Shown here piece by piece: positions 56,904-64,000 of a DNA stretch of 64,000 nucleotides. Origin of the DNA: Paenibacillus algicola (GTDB taxonomy: Bacteria > Bacillota > Bacilli > Paenibacillales > Paenibacillaceae); assembly GCF_005577435.1 (NCBI RefSeq), contig NZ_CP040396.1, positions 1,670,501 through 1,734,500 of the forward strand, given 5' to 3'. The number at the start of each line of letters is the position of its first letter. Position 1 is the first letter of the stretch. The position numbers and the translations under genes were made by a program. Under the pieces are notes generated by a model. That model was not told where the DNA came from. It worked only from the letters and a program-made list of their open reading frames with translations, and did not search any database.

Positions 56904-57809
56904 TTGAATCTTTTCGCTGTAACGAGTGCTATAGTATATTCTACTGAGGACAAGCACAAAGTAGAAAAAGTTATAAAGGATCATGGAGCAACTGTAACGG
57001 AATTTTTGGATCTTACTGTTGGAGATAGTCATCATTATTCTTATCTAATTAAAATGACGTATGACAGTCATACAATTGGGGGATTTATTAAGGATCTAAA
57101 TGGAGTTGTTCCCTATATCACTAATGACTCTTTTGGCTTTTCTATCTTTTATGAAGAAGAAGAATTCAAAAGGTCCCCTATCTTCAGCATCCGGTCTATT
57201 GGAAATAAAGCAGACTTATATCTCCAAACACCTAAAATTAAACTTGAAAAATTCTGTGATTTATGCAATCGCAAGAAGTACATGGAAGATCAGAATATAA
57301 CTATAGATGTAAACAAGTTGATGAAAAATCCTATAATGTTTGTTAATCATTTTTTTGTCGTATCAGAGAATTTAGCAAATTTATTGCGCGAGTCTGATCT
57401 AACAGGCTATAACCTAATTCAAGTTTTACATAAAGGCAGAAAAGAGGCGAAAATACGGGGTTATCAAATAATGCCTACGAACGTTCTGCCTAAACAGTGC
57501 ATTCCAGATGATTTTTTATCAGATCCTTATATCTTGAACCAAGATAGACGTTGCACGGAATGCAAACTTGGTGGCCATCGTTTTCCGCCATATTACTATA
57601 ACCCTAATGATATTAAGGAAGTATTGGATTTTAATTTTACTTATGAATTCAAAAGCTCAGATTATGTATATAGAAATACTTTGGTAAGTAGACGTGTTAT
57701 AGATTTTTTTGTGAATGAAAATTATCTAATTAATGTAGTTAGAAATACATATACATGGGGAGAAAAGGATTGGGTGCTTGAACCTATCTTGTTTAATTCG
57801 GATTGTTGA
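56904..57809 (+). CDS. Hypothetical 301-residue protein with two CxxC motifs
   Basis: AT-rich gene, unlike its GC-richer neighbours, suggesting transfer. Two CxxC pairs (CDLC near 117-120; CTEC near 216-219) could bind zinc. The segment FFVVSENLANLLRESDLTGY and, later, TLVSRRVIDFFVNENYLI look like a duplicated ~100-residue unit, reminiscent of immunity or CXXCG-motif proteins such as Imm11-like ones; this resemblance is weak. TTG 56904 follows AAAGGAGGTTAATAATT. No confident function. Confidence 0.6.
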   Translation: MNLFAVTSAIVYSTEDKHKVEKVIKDHGATVTEFLDLTVGDSHHYSYLIKMTYDSHTIGGFIKDLNGVVPYITNDSFGFSIFYEEEEFKRSPIFSIRSIGNKADLYLQTPKIKLEKFCDLCNRKKYMEDQNITIDVNKLMKNPIMFVNHFFVVSENLANLLRESDLTGYNLIQVLHKGRKEAKIRGYQIMPTNVLPKQCIPDDFLSDPYILNQDRRCTECKLGGHRFPPYYYNPNDIKEVLDFNFTYEFKSSDYVYRNTLVSRRVIDFFVNENYLINVVRNTYTWGEKDWVLEPILFNSDC

Positions 57810-57836
57810 ATCGTTACTGACCGTAGGCGCCGCTGT

Positions 57837-58013
57837 TTATCTCCTCATCTTTTTCCAATATCTAATAAATAGGATAGCAAGAAGCAAGATACTGGCTAGA
57901 CCTAGCTCAATTCCACTAAATTCTTTCTTTATAAAATATCTTGACACAAAAATTCCTCCGAAAAGTACAGTGCCTCCAATACACAAATGCAATAAATATT
58001 CGATCTTCTTCAA
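57837..58013 (-). CDS. Small membrane protein, 58 residues
   Basis: Minus-strand gene starting at TTG 58013, with GAGGTG seven bases upstream (58021-58026 on the plus strand). The protein MKKIEYLLHLCIGGTVLFGG... contains two hydrophobic segments and a basic end. No family recognised. A longer frame to 58076 lacks a ribosome site. Confidence 0.6.
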   Translation of the reverse strand: MKKIEYLLHLCIGGTVLFGGIFVSRYFIKKEFSGIELGLASILLLAILFIRYWKKMRR

Positions 58014-58079
58014 GCAGCTACACCTCATTTCGAAAAAGATTTGATTCCTATGAAGGATGACATTCAGCGTGAACATATT

Positions 58080-58514
58080 TTATGCAAAAAGAAACTGGGC
58101 GCTTAGCAGCATACACAGGAGCCCAAATATCACAACGCCTTTAGCAATGATTCGGATAAACCAACGATGCAAATCGTCGTTTTCTGTATCCAATCCGAGC
58201 ATTTGCAGCCAGCCCCATTCCGGATTTCTGACCGCATAAATGCCAAATATTACTGTAATCAAGCCCAATATGAAACTAAAGATAAATAGCCCGAGACTGG
58301 AAGAATCGAAAAAAGAAAGCGCTCCTGACAGTGACATCACAATGCCTAAAAAAATGGTGAGCAGAGCACCGATTCGTTCTTTTAGCAATTCTTCTTTGCT
58401 TCGAACTACTTCCTCCGGAATTTGGGAGAACCAGCGAAGAAGATCAGCATCAGGATGGCGAAATATTTGAATTCCAACATACAACAGTGTTAATCCCAGA
58501 ACCATGGAAAACAT
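58080..58514 (-). CDS. Putative four-helix membrane protein
   Basis: 144-residue minus-strand protein with four hydrophobic segments and the central ILGLITVIFGIYAVRNPEWGW. No family identified. ATG 58514 lies six bases after GAGGTG; the GTG at 58523 is inside that site. Paired with the preceding small gene. Confidence 0.7.
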   Translation of the reverse strand: MFSMVLGLTLLYVGIQIFRHPDADLLRWFSQIPEEVVRSKEELLKERIGALLTIFLGIVMSLSGALSFFDSSSLGLFIFSFILGLITVIFGIYAVRNPEWGWLQMLGLDTENDDLHRWFIRIIAKGVVIFGLLCMLLSAQFLFA

Positions 58515-58602
58515 CTCAATCACCTCGTAAAAAGGACTACGTAGGCGCGTTGATAAAGTTCCATATACTTCCTTAGTGCACCGTCACATCGATATTTAGC
58601 CA

Positions 58603-58657
58603 TTGATTAGAGAACTAGTGTTCGGGTATAATAAGTATATAACACAAACAAGTGTTC
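58603..58657 (+). promoter_or_regulatory. Promoter with LexA-like operators
   Basis: TTGATT (58603-58608), 18 bases, TATAAT (58627-58632). A core palindrome GAAC-TAGT-GTTC (58612-58623) lies within the spacer, matching the Gram-positive LexA (DinR) core GAACNNNNGTTC; a near match AAAC-AAGT-GTTC (58646-58657) follows. This is the classic repression layout for SOS genes; function is inferred. Confidence 0.65.
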
Positions 58658-58685
58658 TCTTTTATTGGATGAGGAGGGGCTGTTC

Positions 58686-58895
58686 ATGAATAATATACGC
58701 AAGTACATTGGAGATATTGTTGAAATTATTTATATAGACCGGCTGGGAGCGATCACGCAGCGGGAGATCGAAGTGCTTGGCGTTAGGGGCCATCTGGTAC
58801 GGGCAGATTGCTTGAAGTCAGGTGCTCCAAGGGTGTTTCGAACAGAGAACATTTTGGCTATGCGTCGTAAGAAAGGCACGAACCGCGCTTCTTGA
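58686..58895 (+). CDS. 69-residue WYL-like small protein
   Basis: Starts MNNIRKYIGDIVEIIYIDRLG and ends in a ...RVFRTENILAMRRKKG stretch, reminiscent of the end of a WYL domain. It is too short for a full regulator. ATG 58686 follows GAGGAGGGG. The promoter before it carries the LexA-like boxes, so it may be SOS-controlled. Confidence 0.65.
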   Translation: MNNIRKYIGDIVEIIYIDRLGAITQREIEVLGVRGHLVRADCLKSGAPRVFRTENILAMRRKKGTNRAS

Positions 58896-59026
58896 ATGTA
58901 AGGCTTGGACCTTGTTTCGGGTACAAGGAGTTGATGGTTTTGGATTGTTATTTTGCAGTAAAGGTATCATACCGACGACATTCGCCACATACAGTCAGGT
59001 ATAACTCTACAAAGAGGTGACGATCC

Positions 59027-59887
59027 TTGTTCTTTCATATTAAAGAGCTGCAATATCATGCTAAGCCAGACTGCCCGGATCCGGTATTTGCGAGAAGGCT
59101 GCAGGAGGTATTGGGAGGTCAATTTGGAGAAATCACGGTGGCGATGCAGTATTTATTTCAGGGCTGGAACGTGCGTGGGGACGGCAAGTATAAGGATTTG
59201 CTGATGGATACCGCGACGGAAGAGCTGGCTCATGTTGAGATGCTTGCTACCATGATCGCCCGGCTGCTGGAGAATGCACCCATGGAAACGCTGGAGCAGG
59301 CGATGGGAGATCCGGTGGTGGCTGCCATTATCGGGGGGAGTAATCCACAGCATGCGATCGTTACGGGTCTGGGTGCGGCGCCGTCTGACAGCAACGGTTA
59401 CCCCTGGAATGGTAAATACATTGCCGCGAGCGGGAATTTGTTAGCTGATTTCCGCATGAATCTAACGGCCGAGTCCCAGGGGCGTCTTCAGGTATCCCGA
59501 TTGTACCAGATGACGAATGACCGTGGCGTGCGTGATATGCTGTCTTGGCTTCTGGCGAGAGACACCATGCATCAGAATCAGTGGATTGCTGCAATTCGGG
59601 AGCTGGAGGAGAAGGAAGGGGTAATTGTTCCGTCTACCTTCCCGAAGGAATGCGAGATTCAAGCGGTGTCCCATGTGCTGTATAACTTCTCCCGGGGAGA
59701 CGCCAGCGCCTGCGGGCCATGGGCTCAGGGTACGGCACCGGATGGAGGAACATTCCAATACGTTGCACATCCGGAGCCGCTTGCGCCTGCACCACAGCTT
59801 CCACCAGCACCGCCATATGTTTTTGATACGCCTCCTCACGTGTTGAGGGATCAGAATCCGGGACCCCATCAGCCCCCAATGGCTTAG
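59027..59887 (+). CDS. Manganese catalase (non-haem)
   Basis: 286-residue ferritin-like enzyme splitting hydrogen peroxide with a di-manganese centre. The four-helix core has Glu and His ligands in FGEITVAMQYLFQG (about residues 33-46), ATEELAHVEMLATMIARLL (about 63-82) and DTMHQNQWIAAIRELE. A Pro-rich C-terminus is common. TTG 59027 follows AAAGAGGTG. Usually found in spore-forming Bacilli, where it may coat spores. Confidence 0.88.
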   Translation: MFFHIKELQYHAKPDCPDPVFARRLQEVLGGQFGEITVAMQYLFQGWNVRGDGKYKDLLMDTATEELAHVEMLATMIARLLENAPMETLEQAMGDPVVAAIIGGSNPQHAIVTGLGAAPSDSNGYPWNGKYIAASGNLLADFRMNLTAESQGRLQVSRLYQMTNDRGVRDMLSWLLARDTMHQNQWIAAIRELEEKEGVIVPSTFPKECEIQAVSHVLYNFSRGDASACGPWAQGTAPDGGTFQYVAHPEPLAPAPQLPPAPPYVFDTPPHVLRDQNPGPHQPPMA

Positions 59888-59949
59888 ACATTTCGTGCCC
59901 GGCCATACATAGAGATCCTGATGGTTTTTACTTTAGAGCATATACCATA

Positions 59950-59977
59950 GATGCTGCGGATATCGCAGTGTCTTTTT
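59950..59977 (+). terminator. Terminator after the Mn catalase
   Basis: GATGCTGCG (59950-59958) pairs with CGCAGTGTC (59964-59972) with two G-U pairs, loop GATAT, followed by TTTTT. Confidence 0.75.
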
Positions 59978-59981
59978 GTTG

Positions 59982-60010
59982 TTTACAAACTGGAGCACGA
60001 TTACTATAAT
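59982..60010 (+). promoter_or_regulatory. Strong sigma-A promoter of the yitT-family gene
   Basis: TTTACA (59982-59987), 17 bases, TATAAT (60005-60010), a near-consensus promoter about 120 bases upstream of the ATG at 60129. Confidence 0.85.
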
Positions 60011-60051
60011 GGAGATTGTTAAAAGAGCTAAAGACTGCAGCGATGCACTTT

Positions 60052-60092
60052 GAGCGATTAAAGGGATGTTTATTCCTTTAATCGCTTTTTTT
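60052..60092 (+). terminator. Intrinsic terminator within the yitT leader
   Basis: AGCGATTAAAGG (60053-60064) pairs perfectly with CCTTTAATCGCT (60075-60086) over a 10-base loop, then seven T. It lies between the promoter and the coding region, so it would act as an attenuator or end a short RNA. Confidence 0.75.
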
Positions 60093-60128
60093 ATGGTGAT
60101 TTATCGCCAGGTGGAGGAATGAAAGAGG

Positions 60129-60965
60129 ATGAAAAAAAGACTATACGATATGCTGATGCTGATCATCGGCGGATTTTTGTTCGCGCTGGCTGTGAATGTA
60201 TTCGTCATCCCGAATGATTTTGGGGAGGGCGGAGTGACCGGGATCTCGATTATCCTTTACTATTTGCTGGGCTGGTCACCTGCGGTGGTTAGCATCGTGT
60301 TGAATGGGATCTTGCTGCTGGTCGGTTACAAGCTGCTGGATAAAACAACTACCGTGTACACGATCATTGCGGTGGGCTTTAATGCGCTGTTTCTCCATTT
60401 GACGGAGCATTGGCGGATAGCTTCAAGTGAGCCGGTTATTAACGCTATTTTTGCGGGCCTGCTGGCAGGTGTCGGGATCGGGCTGATCATCCGGGTAGGC
60501 GGTACGACGGCCGGCACGACGATTTTGGCGCGGCTGGCGACGAAGTATTGGGACTGGAATGTGAGCTATGCGTTGCTGTTTTTTGACCTGATTGTGGCGG
60601 CAATTTCAGTATTTGTTATTGGTGTGGAAAAGGTGATGTTCACCGTGGTCCTTTTGTACATCGGAACGAAAGCTATGGAATTTATTATTGAGGGCTTGAA
60701 TCCGAAAAAAGCGGTCACAATTATATCCAGCCATCATGACCGGATTGCCGTTCGGGTGATGGAATTGCTGGATCGGGGAGTGACCGTACTGAGGGGATAT
60801 GGCTATTATACAGGCCAGCCCAAGGATGTGCTGTATATCGTCATCAGCAAGCAGGAAATCGCCATGCTGAAAAAAATTGTCCGCGCCGAGGACAAGAATG
60901 CCTTCGTCAGTATTCATGACGTGCGGGATGTGTTCGGGGAAGGCTTTATTGATATTTCTAAATAG
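60129..60965 (+). CDS. YitT family membrane protein (DUF161/DUF2179)
   Basis: 278-residue protein: about five membrane helices (residues 8-175), then a cytoplasmic DUF2179 domain (about 190-278; ending in DVRDVFGEGFIDISK). Members (YitT, YpjC and relatives) are common in Bacilli but their function is unknown. ATG 60129 follows GGAGGAATGAAAGAGG. The leader carries the terminator above. Confidence 0.88.
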   Translation: MKKRLYDMLMLIIGGFLFALAVNVFVIPNDFGEGGVTGISIILYYLLGWSPAVVSIVLNGILLLVGYKLLDKTTTVYTIIAVGFNALFLHLTEHWRIASSEPVINAIFAGLLAGVGIGLIIRVGGTTAGTTILARLATKYWDWNVSYALLFFDLIVAAISVFVIGVEKVMFTVVLLYIGTKAMEFIIEGLNPKKAVTIISSHHDRIAVRVMELLDRGVTVLRGYGYYTGQPKDVLYIVISKQEIAMLKKIVRAEDKNAFVSIHDVRDVFGEGFIDISK

Positions 60966-60982
60966 CTGCCAATCATTTGTCG

Positions 60983-61012
60983 TTGACAATGAGCTGCCAA
61001 GCATGTTATTAT
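60983..61012 (+). promoter_or_regulatory. Promoter of tRNA-Leu
   Basis: TTGACA (60983-60988), 18 bases, TATTAT (61007-61012), about 28 bases before the tRNA. Confidence 0.75.
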
Positions 61013-61040
61013 CGTTCTTGTCGCCAAGACGATATATCAT

Positions 61041-61126
61041 GCCGGGGTGGCGGAATTGGCAGACGCACAGGACTTAAAATCCTGCGGTAGGTGACTACCG
61101 TACGGGTTCGACCCCCGTCCTCGGCA
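61041..61126 (+). tRNA. tRNA-Leu(TAA)
   Basis: 86-base class II tRNA: acceptor GCCGGGG/CCTCGGC, anticodon loop CTTAAAA on stem CAGGA/TCCTG, a long variable arm, T arm GGGTTCGACCCCC. No encoded CCA. A common integration site for mobile elements (for example ICEBs1 in a tRNA-Leu). Confidence 0.93.
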
Positions 61127-61243
61127 TACAAGCGGAAAAATGCGCTCACATCAACGGAAAATTGGGCGGAATAGCGGTGAGGTCCTTCGTATCTGTAACG
61201 GAACATTCCGCAGGTACGCAGGACTCGCGCAAGGTACTCGAAG

Positions 61244-61270
61244 ACGTCTCCGAATAAGGAGGCGTTTTTG
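61244..61270 (+). terminator. Terminator hairpin containing the integrase ribosome site
   Basis: ACGTCTCC (61244-61251) pairs with GGAGGCGT (61258-61265) over GAATAA, followed by TTTTTG. AAGGAGG of the integrase (61256-61262) lies inside the stem, so the hairpin may both stop tRNA transcription and mask integrase translation. Confidence 0.75.
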
Positions 61271-61272
61271 TT

Positions 61273-62217
61273 TTGTCCAGATTACGGATTATAGAACCGG
61301 AAGAATCCGCCTGTCCGCATTGGCGCGAGGTCCTATCGGAGTTCCAGCGCCATAAGCAGTTAGACGGAATCAGCGAACAGACGGCGCACGATTACGATCG
61401 AACCGTCAATTTACTATTCAAGCGGTATCCTAACGCCTGGGATTCGATGGAGGCGCTTAAGGAAGCTGTATTTACGCATATGTCCGATGATATTAAGCCG
61501 GCCACGTTTAACAGCCGTTTAACCTATCTTCGCGCATTCTTTAAATACTGCGTAGGACAAGGGTATATCTCCGCAAATCCACTCGCCAATCTAAAGAAAC
61601 GCAAGATAGAGAATCGGGCGGTAGCAGTCGAAACAGACGTTTTAAAGTCGCTGCTGGACGCGCCAGACCAGAAGACATTCGCAGGCTTGCGAGATTACAC
61701 GTTAATCCTTTTGACGCTGGACACCGGCATACGGCCGTCGGAGGCATTGTCCTTGTTGCCGCAAGACTTCAATTATTCCGCGCAAGAAATCTACGTTCCG
61801 TCAAAGGTAGCGAAGAGTAGAATCGCGCGTACTTTACCTATTTGCGACATCACAATCAAATCTATTCGCAAACTTATATCGGTCAGAGCGGAAGAATGGG
61901 CGGATGATGTTCCGATATTCTGTACGTATGAAGGACGGAAATTAAATCGCCATACCTGGGGCGACCGCTTGGAGTTATACGGTAAACAAATCGGAAAGCA
62001 TATCCGTCCGTATGATCTGCGTCATGTATTTGCGCTAGAGTTCTTACGGAATGGCGCGAATGCCTTTGCGACACAGCGAGCGCTCGGCCATGCGACTATG
62101 GATATGACAAGGCGGTATATTGCGCTCGTTAACGACGATCTCAAAGCGCAGCATTCGAAGGCGAGTCCGGTACAGAAGCTGACCGCTAAAACTAAGCGGA
62201 GAGGTGCGATAACATGA
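61273..62217 (+). CDS. Tyrosine integrase of a tRNA-Leu-integrated element
   Basis: 314-residue site-specific recombinase. The N-terminal core-binding domain (about residues 15-105) precedes a catalytic domain with R154 (TGIRPSE), a Lys near 178-181, R250 in YDLRH (the usual His is Tyr), H273 (LGH) and the nucleophile Y282. All essential residues except that His-to-Tyr change are present, so it looks intact. TTG 61273 follows AAGGAGG. It follows the tRNA and reads away from it. Codon use differs from the core genes. Confidence 0.88.
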   Translation: MSRLRIIEPEESACPHWREVLSEFQRHKQLDGISEQTAHDYDRTVNLLFKRYPNAWDSMEALKEAVFTHMSDDIKPATFNSRLTYLRAFFKYCVGQGYISANPLANLKKRKIENRAVAVETDVLKSLLDAPDQKTFAGLRDYTLILLTLDTGIRPSEALSLLPQDFNYSAQEIYVPSKVAKSRIARTLPICDITIKSIRKLISVRAEEWADDVPIFCTYEGRKLNRHTWGDRLELYGKQIGKHIRPYDLRHVFALEFLRNGANAFATQRALGHATMDMTRRYIALVNDDLKAQHSKASPVQKLTAKTKRRGAIT

Positions 62218-62963
62218 CGAAGCCATCAGGCGGCATCGTCCGCGTCCAGAAGCGTGATAGCGGCTACGCAATCATAGATCCGTGGTTCTTATCGGACGAG
62301 CGTTTAACGTGGAAGTCGAAAGGGTTACTTGCGTATCTGTTGTCTAAGCCGTCAAACTGGCAGGTATATGTTACGGATCTCGTTAAACGGTCGAAAGACG
62401 GAAGGGACGCCGTGTATTCCGCACTTAAGCAGCTTGAAGAATGCGGATATGTCGAGCGTAGTCAGAAACGTAATGAAGATACGAAGAAGATTGAAGGGAT
62501 GGAAACAATCGTATATGAGCGGCCGATCATTGATGAGCCAGGTCCTGACTTTCCTCTTACGGATTTTCCCGACATGGCTAAGCCGGACGCGGATAATTCG
62601 ACACAAGTAATTAATGATTTAAATATTAATGACTCTAAGAAAAAAATGAATAAGAGCGCCACTGCCGATATTCTTAAATCGCTATCGAAAGCATTACGAA
62701 AACTGCCGCTGAACGATACCGCGACTCTATACGACCAATACTTTGCCGATATATACGCGATGCTGACGCGTAGGTTTAGCGGTCAATTAGAGCCGGAGGC
62801 TATAGGATTAGCCGCGGATCGTTATTTCCAGAAGGCCGTTGATCTGCGGACAGGGTTGCCGAAGGAAAGCGTATATTCGCCGGTGGGCGTCTTCTACGAT
62901 TGCTATGCGGAGGCAGTGGCGGAGTGGACCGCGGAACAGTTCAAGCGGAAATGCTCCGGATAA
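62214..62963 (+). CDS. Helix-turn-helix replication-type protein of the element
   Basis: 249-residue protein overlapping the integrase stop (ATGA). The first ~100 residues match the winged helix-turn-helix found in plasmid and phage replication initiators (LTWKSKGLLAYLLSKP, then VKRSKDGRDAVYSALKQLEE). The middle is low complexity and the C-terminal ~90 residues resemble DnaD-type or phage replication tails, not confidently identified. Probably part of the mobile element's replication or regulation module. Confidence 0.7.
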   Translation: MTKPSGGIVRVQKRDSGYAIIDPWFLSDERLTWKSKGLLAYLLSKPSNWQVYVTDLVKRSKDGRDAVYSALKQLEECGYVERSQKRNEDTKKIEGMETIVYERPIIDEPGPDFPLTDFPDMAKPDADNSTQVINDLNINDSKKKMNKSATADILKSLSKALRKLPLNDTATLYDQYFADIYAMLTRRFSGQLEPEAIGLAADRYFQKAVDLRTGLPKESVYSPVGVFYDCYAEAVAEWTAEQFKRKCSG

Positions 62964-63042
62964 AGAAAAATAAAGTGCTTGGTAAATTGTACCTTTGCAT
63001 AGTAAAATATAACCATATTTTTGTTTATGAAGGGTGGTTATT

Positions 63043-63678
63043 ATGTTGGATAATGTTGAGGTAGAATCGCTAAGTCAACAACAGCAGGTTATGCAGCCAA
63101 AGAACGATAAGCGAGTGTTACCGCTAGTCTCGTTAGTCTTGGTTATAGTATCTATTATAGGGTTGGTCGTGGTTTGGTATGGTGTATCAGCCAAGATTGA
63201 AACCTTAAACGAAGATTTGGCTGCATTAACTAAACAGAATGAAACATATAAGGCTGAAAATACGAGCTTAAAAAAAGACCAGGAGAGCATGAGAGAGGCT
63301 TTTGAATTAATTAGAAACGTGGTCTTAATGAATACTATATCTCACTCTATTGAAGGTGCAGTAGTGACAGATGATTTTATAGTTGAGAAAGTATATTTCA
63401 ATGTAGGAGAAAACGGAAATCTAAATAACGTAGTAATTGACGTTGATAACCAACCGGATATGGCATATGTTTACGAAGGTAAAGGCGCATATGAATTAAC
63501 TGATCGTGAGGTTAGAGCGAAATCTGATGCCATAATAGACGCGGTTATTGAGAGATATGCCAGCACTGAAAACTTACCACTTTGGGACGATAACACTTAC
63601 GTTAGTGTCACAGTTAAGAACTATGAGATTGGAACAAAGCAAAGCGGAGAATTTAAACTTATTGGAGAAAATAAATAG
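63043..63678 (+). CDS. Membrane-anchored coiled-coil protein
   Basis: 211-residue protein with one N-terminal membrane helix (about residues 25-47), a coiled coil (about 55-90) and a soluble extracytoplasmic domain. No family recognised. ATG 63043 follows AAGGGTGG; GTG 63034 is part of that site. AT-rich, as for element cargo. Confidence 0.65.
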   Translation: MLDNVEVESLSQQQQVMQPKNDKRVLPLVSLVLVIVSIIGLVVVWYGVSAKIETLNEDLAALTKQNETYKAENTSLKKDQESMREAFELIRNVVLMNTISHSIEGAVVTDDFIVEKVYFNVGENGNLNNVVIDVDNQPDMAYVYEGKGAYELTDREVRAKSDAIIDAVIERYASTENLPLWDDNTYVSVTVKNYEIGTKQSGEFKLIGENK

Positions 63679-63687
63679 GCAGATCTA

Positions 63688-63715
63688 AGCGCCCGGCTCG
63701 TAGTGGTCGGGCGCT
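63688..63715 (+). repeat. Hairpin after the coiled-coil gene
   Basis: AGCGCCCG (63688-63695) pairs with CGGGCGCT (63708-63715) over a 12-base loop. The T run after it is poor, so it may be a weak terminator. Confidence 0.55.
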
Positions 63716-63794
63716 CAATCTATATACTAATTGGATAATGTAACTTCGCTGGTGTGCGCTTTTTCTTTTTATACTAACGCGATGGAGGCGTATT

Positions 63795-64000
63795 ATGGAC
63801 GAGAATAATGACGTTAAATTTACGAAGAAGGATTTCGCAGTCCTCGGATATATTCTGCTTGGTATCGCGATCGTTACGGTAATTATGACGTGGATTAGTA
63901 ATAACAATACGGATCGGACGAGCGTCCCGCCGGCATTGCCGAAAACGTACGCGCTTAACGAAACGCTTATCGACGGCGCATTCTCATATAAGGTAACAGG
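63795..64000 (+). CDS. Partial membrane-anchored protein, cut by the window edge
   Basis: ATG 63795 after GGAGGCG opens a frame running off the right edge. It has one hydrophobic helix (about residues 15-35) followed by a domain starting LNETLIDGAFSYKVTG, which resembles the beginning of DUF4352-type secreted domains. Only 68 residues are visible, so the call is provisional. Confidence 0.55.
   Translation, partial: MDENNDVKFTKKDFAVLGYILLGIAIVTVIMTWISNNNTDRTSVPPALPKTYALNETLIDGAFSYKVT

Overview
The window looks like chromosome of a spore-forming, Gram-positive Bacillota, most likely Paenibacillus or a close relative. The evidence is the complete Bacillus-type cell-division and peptidoglycan (dcw) cluster, sporulation genes inside it (spoVD, spoVE, spoIIGA-sigE-sigG), an S-box-independent core with bacillithiol synthesis (bshC), a meso-DAP-type MurE with an LL-diaminopimelate aminotransferase, a T-box-controlled isoleucyl-tRNA synthetase, and a PyrR-attenuated pyr operon. 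The genus is inferred from gene order and base composition; no marker such as 16S rRNA is present.

Layout. 1-2,350: end of panE, a DUF3397 gene, then the start of an oligopeptide ABC operon oppABCDF (676-6177). 6.2-9.4 kb: bshC and an S-adenosylhomocysteine hydrolase. 9.4-29.3 kb: dcw cluster mraZ-rsmH-ftsL-pbpB-spoVD-murE-murF-mraY-murD-spoVE-murG-murB-murA-divIB, then ftsA-ftsZ. It opens with a promoter overlapped by MraZ-type 10-bp repeats, and ftsA has a sigma-H-like promoter. 29.3-32.1 kb: spoIIGA-sigE-sigG, with Spo0A boxes upstream and unusual leader structures before sigE and sigG. 32.2-36.3 kb: ylmC-ylmD-ylmE-sepF-ylmG-ylmH-divIVA. 36.3-42.7 kb: T-box and eukaryote-like (type 2) ileS, a DUF5665 gene, a DksA/YteA-type zinc-finger gene on the minus strand, lspA and rluD. 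42.9-44.1 kb: dapL. 44.1-53.2 kb: pyrR-pyrB-pyrC-carA-carB-pyrF-pyrE behind one PyrR attenuator; pyrP, pyrK and pyrD are absent. 53.3-55.8 kb: ABC-2 exporter pair with a TetR regulator.

From about 55.8 kb the window becomes accessory. A two-tRNA unit (initiator Met, then a CAT-anticodon tRNA, probably Ile2) is followed by a decayed tyrosine integrase and an AT-rich 301-codon orphan with a 40-bp palindrome in front. After it come two small membrane-protein genes on the minus strand, a 69-codon gene behind a LexA-like operator, a manganese catalase and a YitT-family gene. A tRNA-Leu(TAA) at 61.0 kb is followed by an intact integrase, a helix-turn-helix replication-type gene, a membrane-anchored coiled-coil protein and a truncated lipid- or membrane-anchored protein. 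This is probably the left end of an integrated mobile element that continues beyond the window.

The core genes work together in cell-wall precursor synthesis, septum assembly and the switch to asymmetric division and spore formation. The most notable signals are regulatory: the 45-bp tandem hairpin before sigE, the ribosome-site-masking hairpin before sigG, the palindrome before the orphan gene, the terminator inside the yitT leader, and an integrase whose ribosome site lies inside a terminator hairpin. No CRISPR array or recognisable defence island was found.
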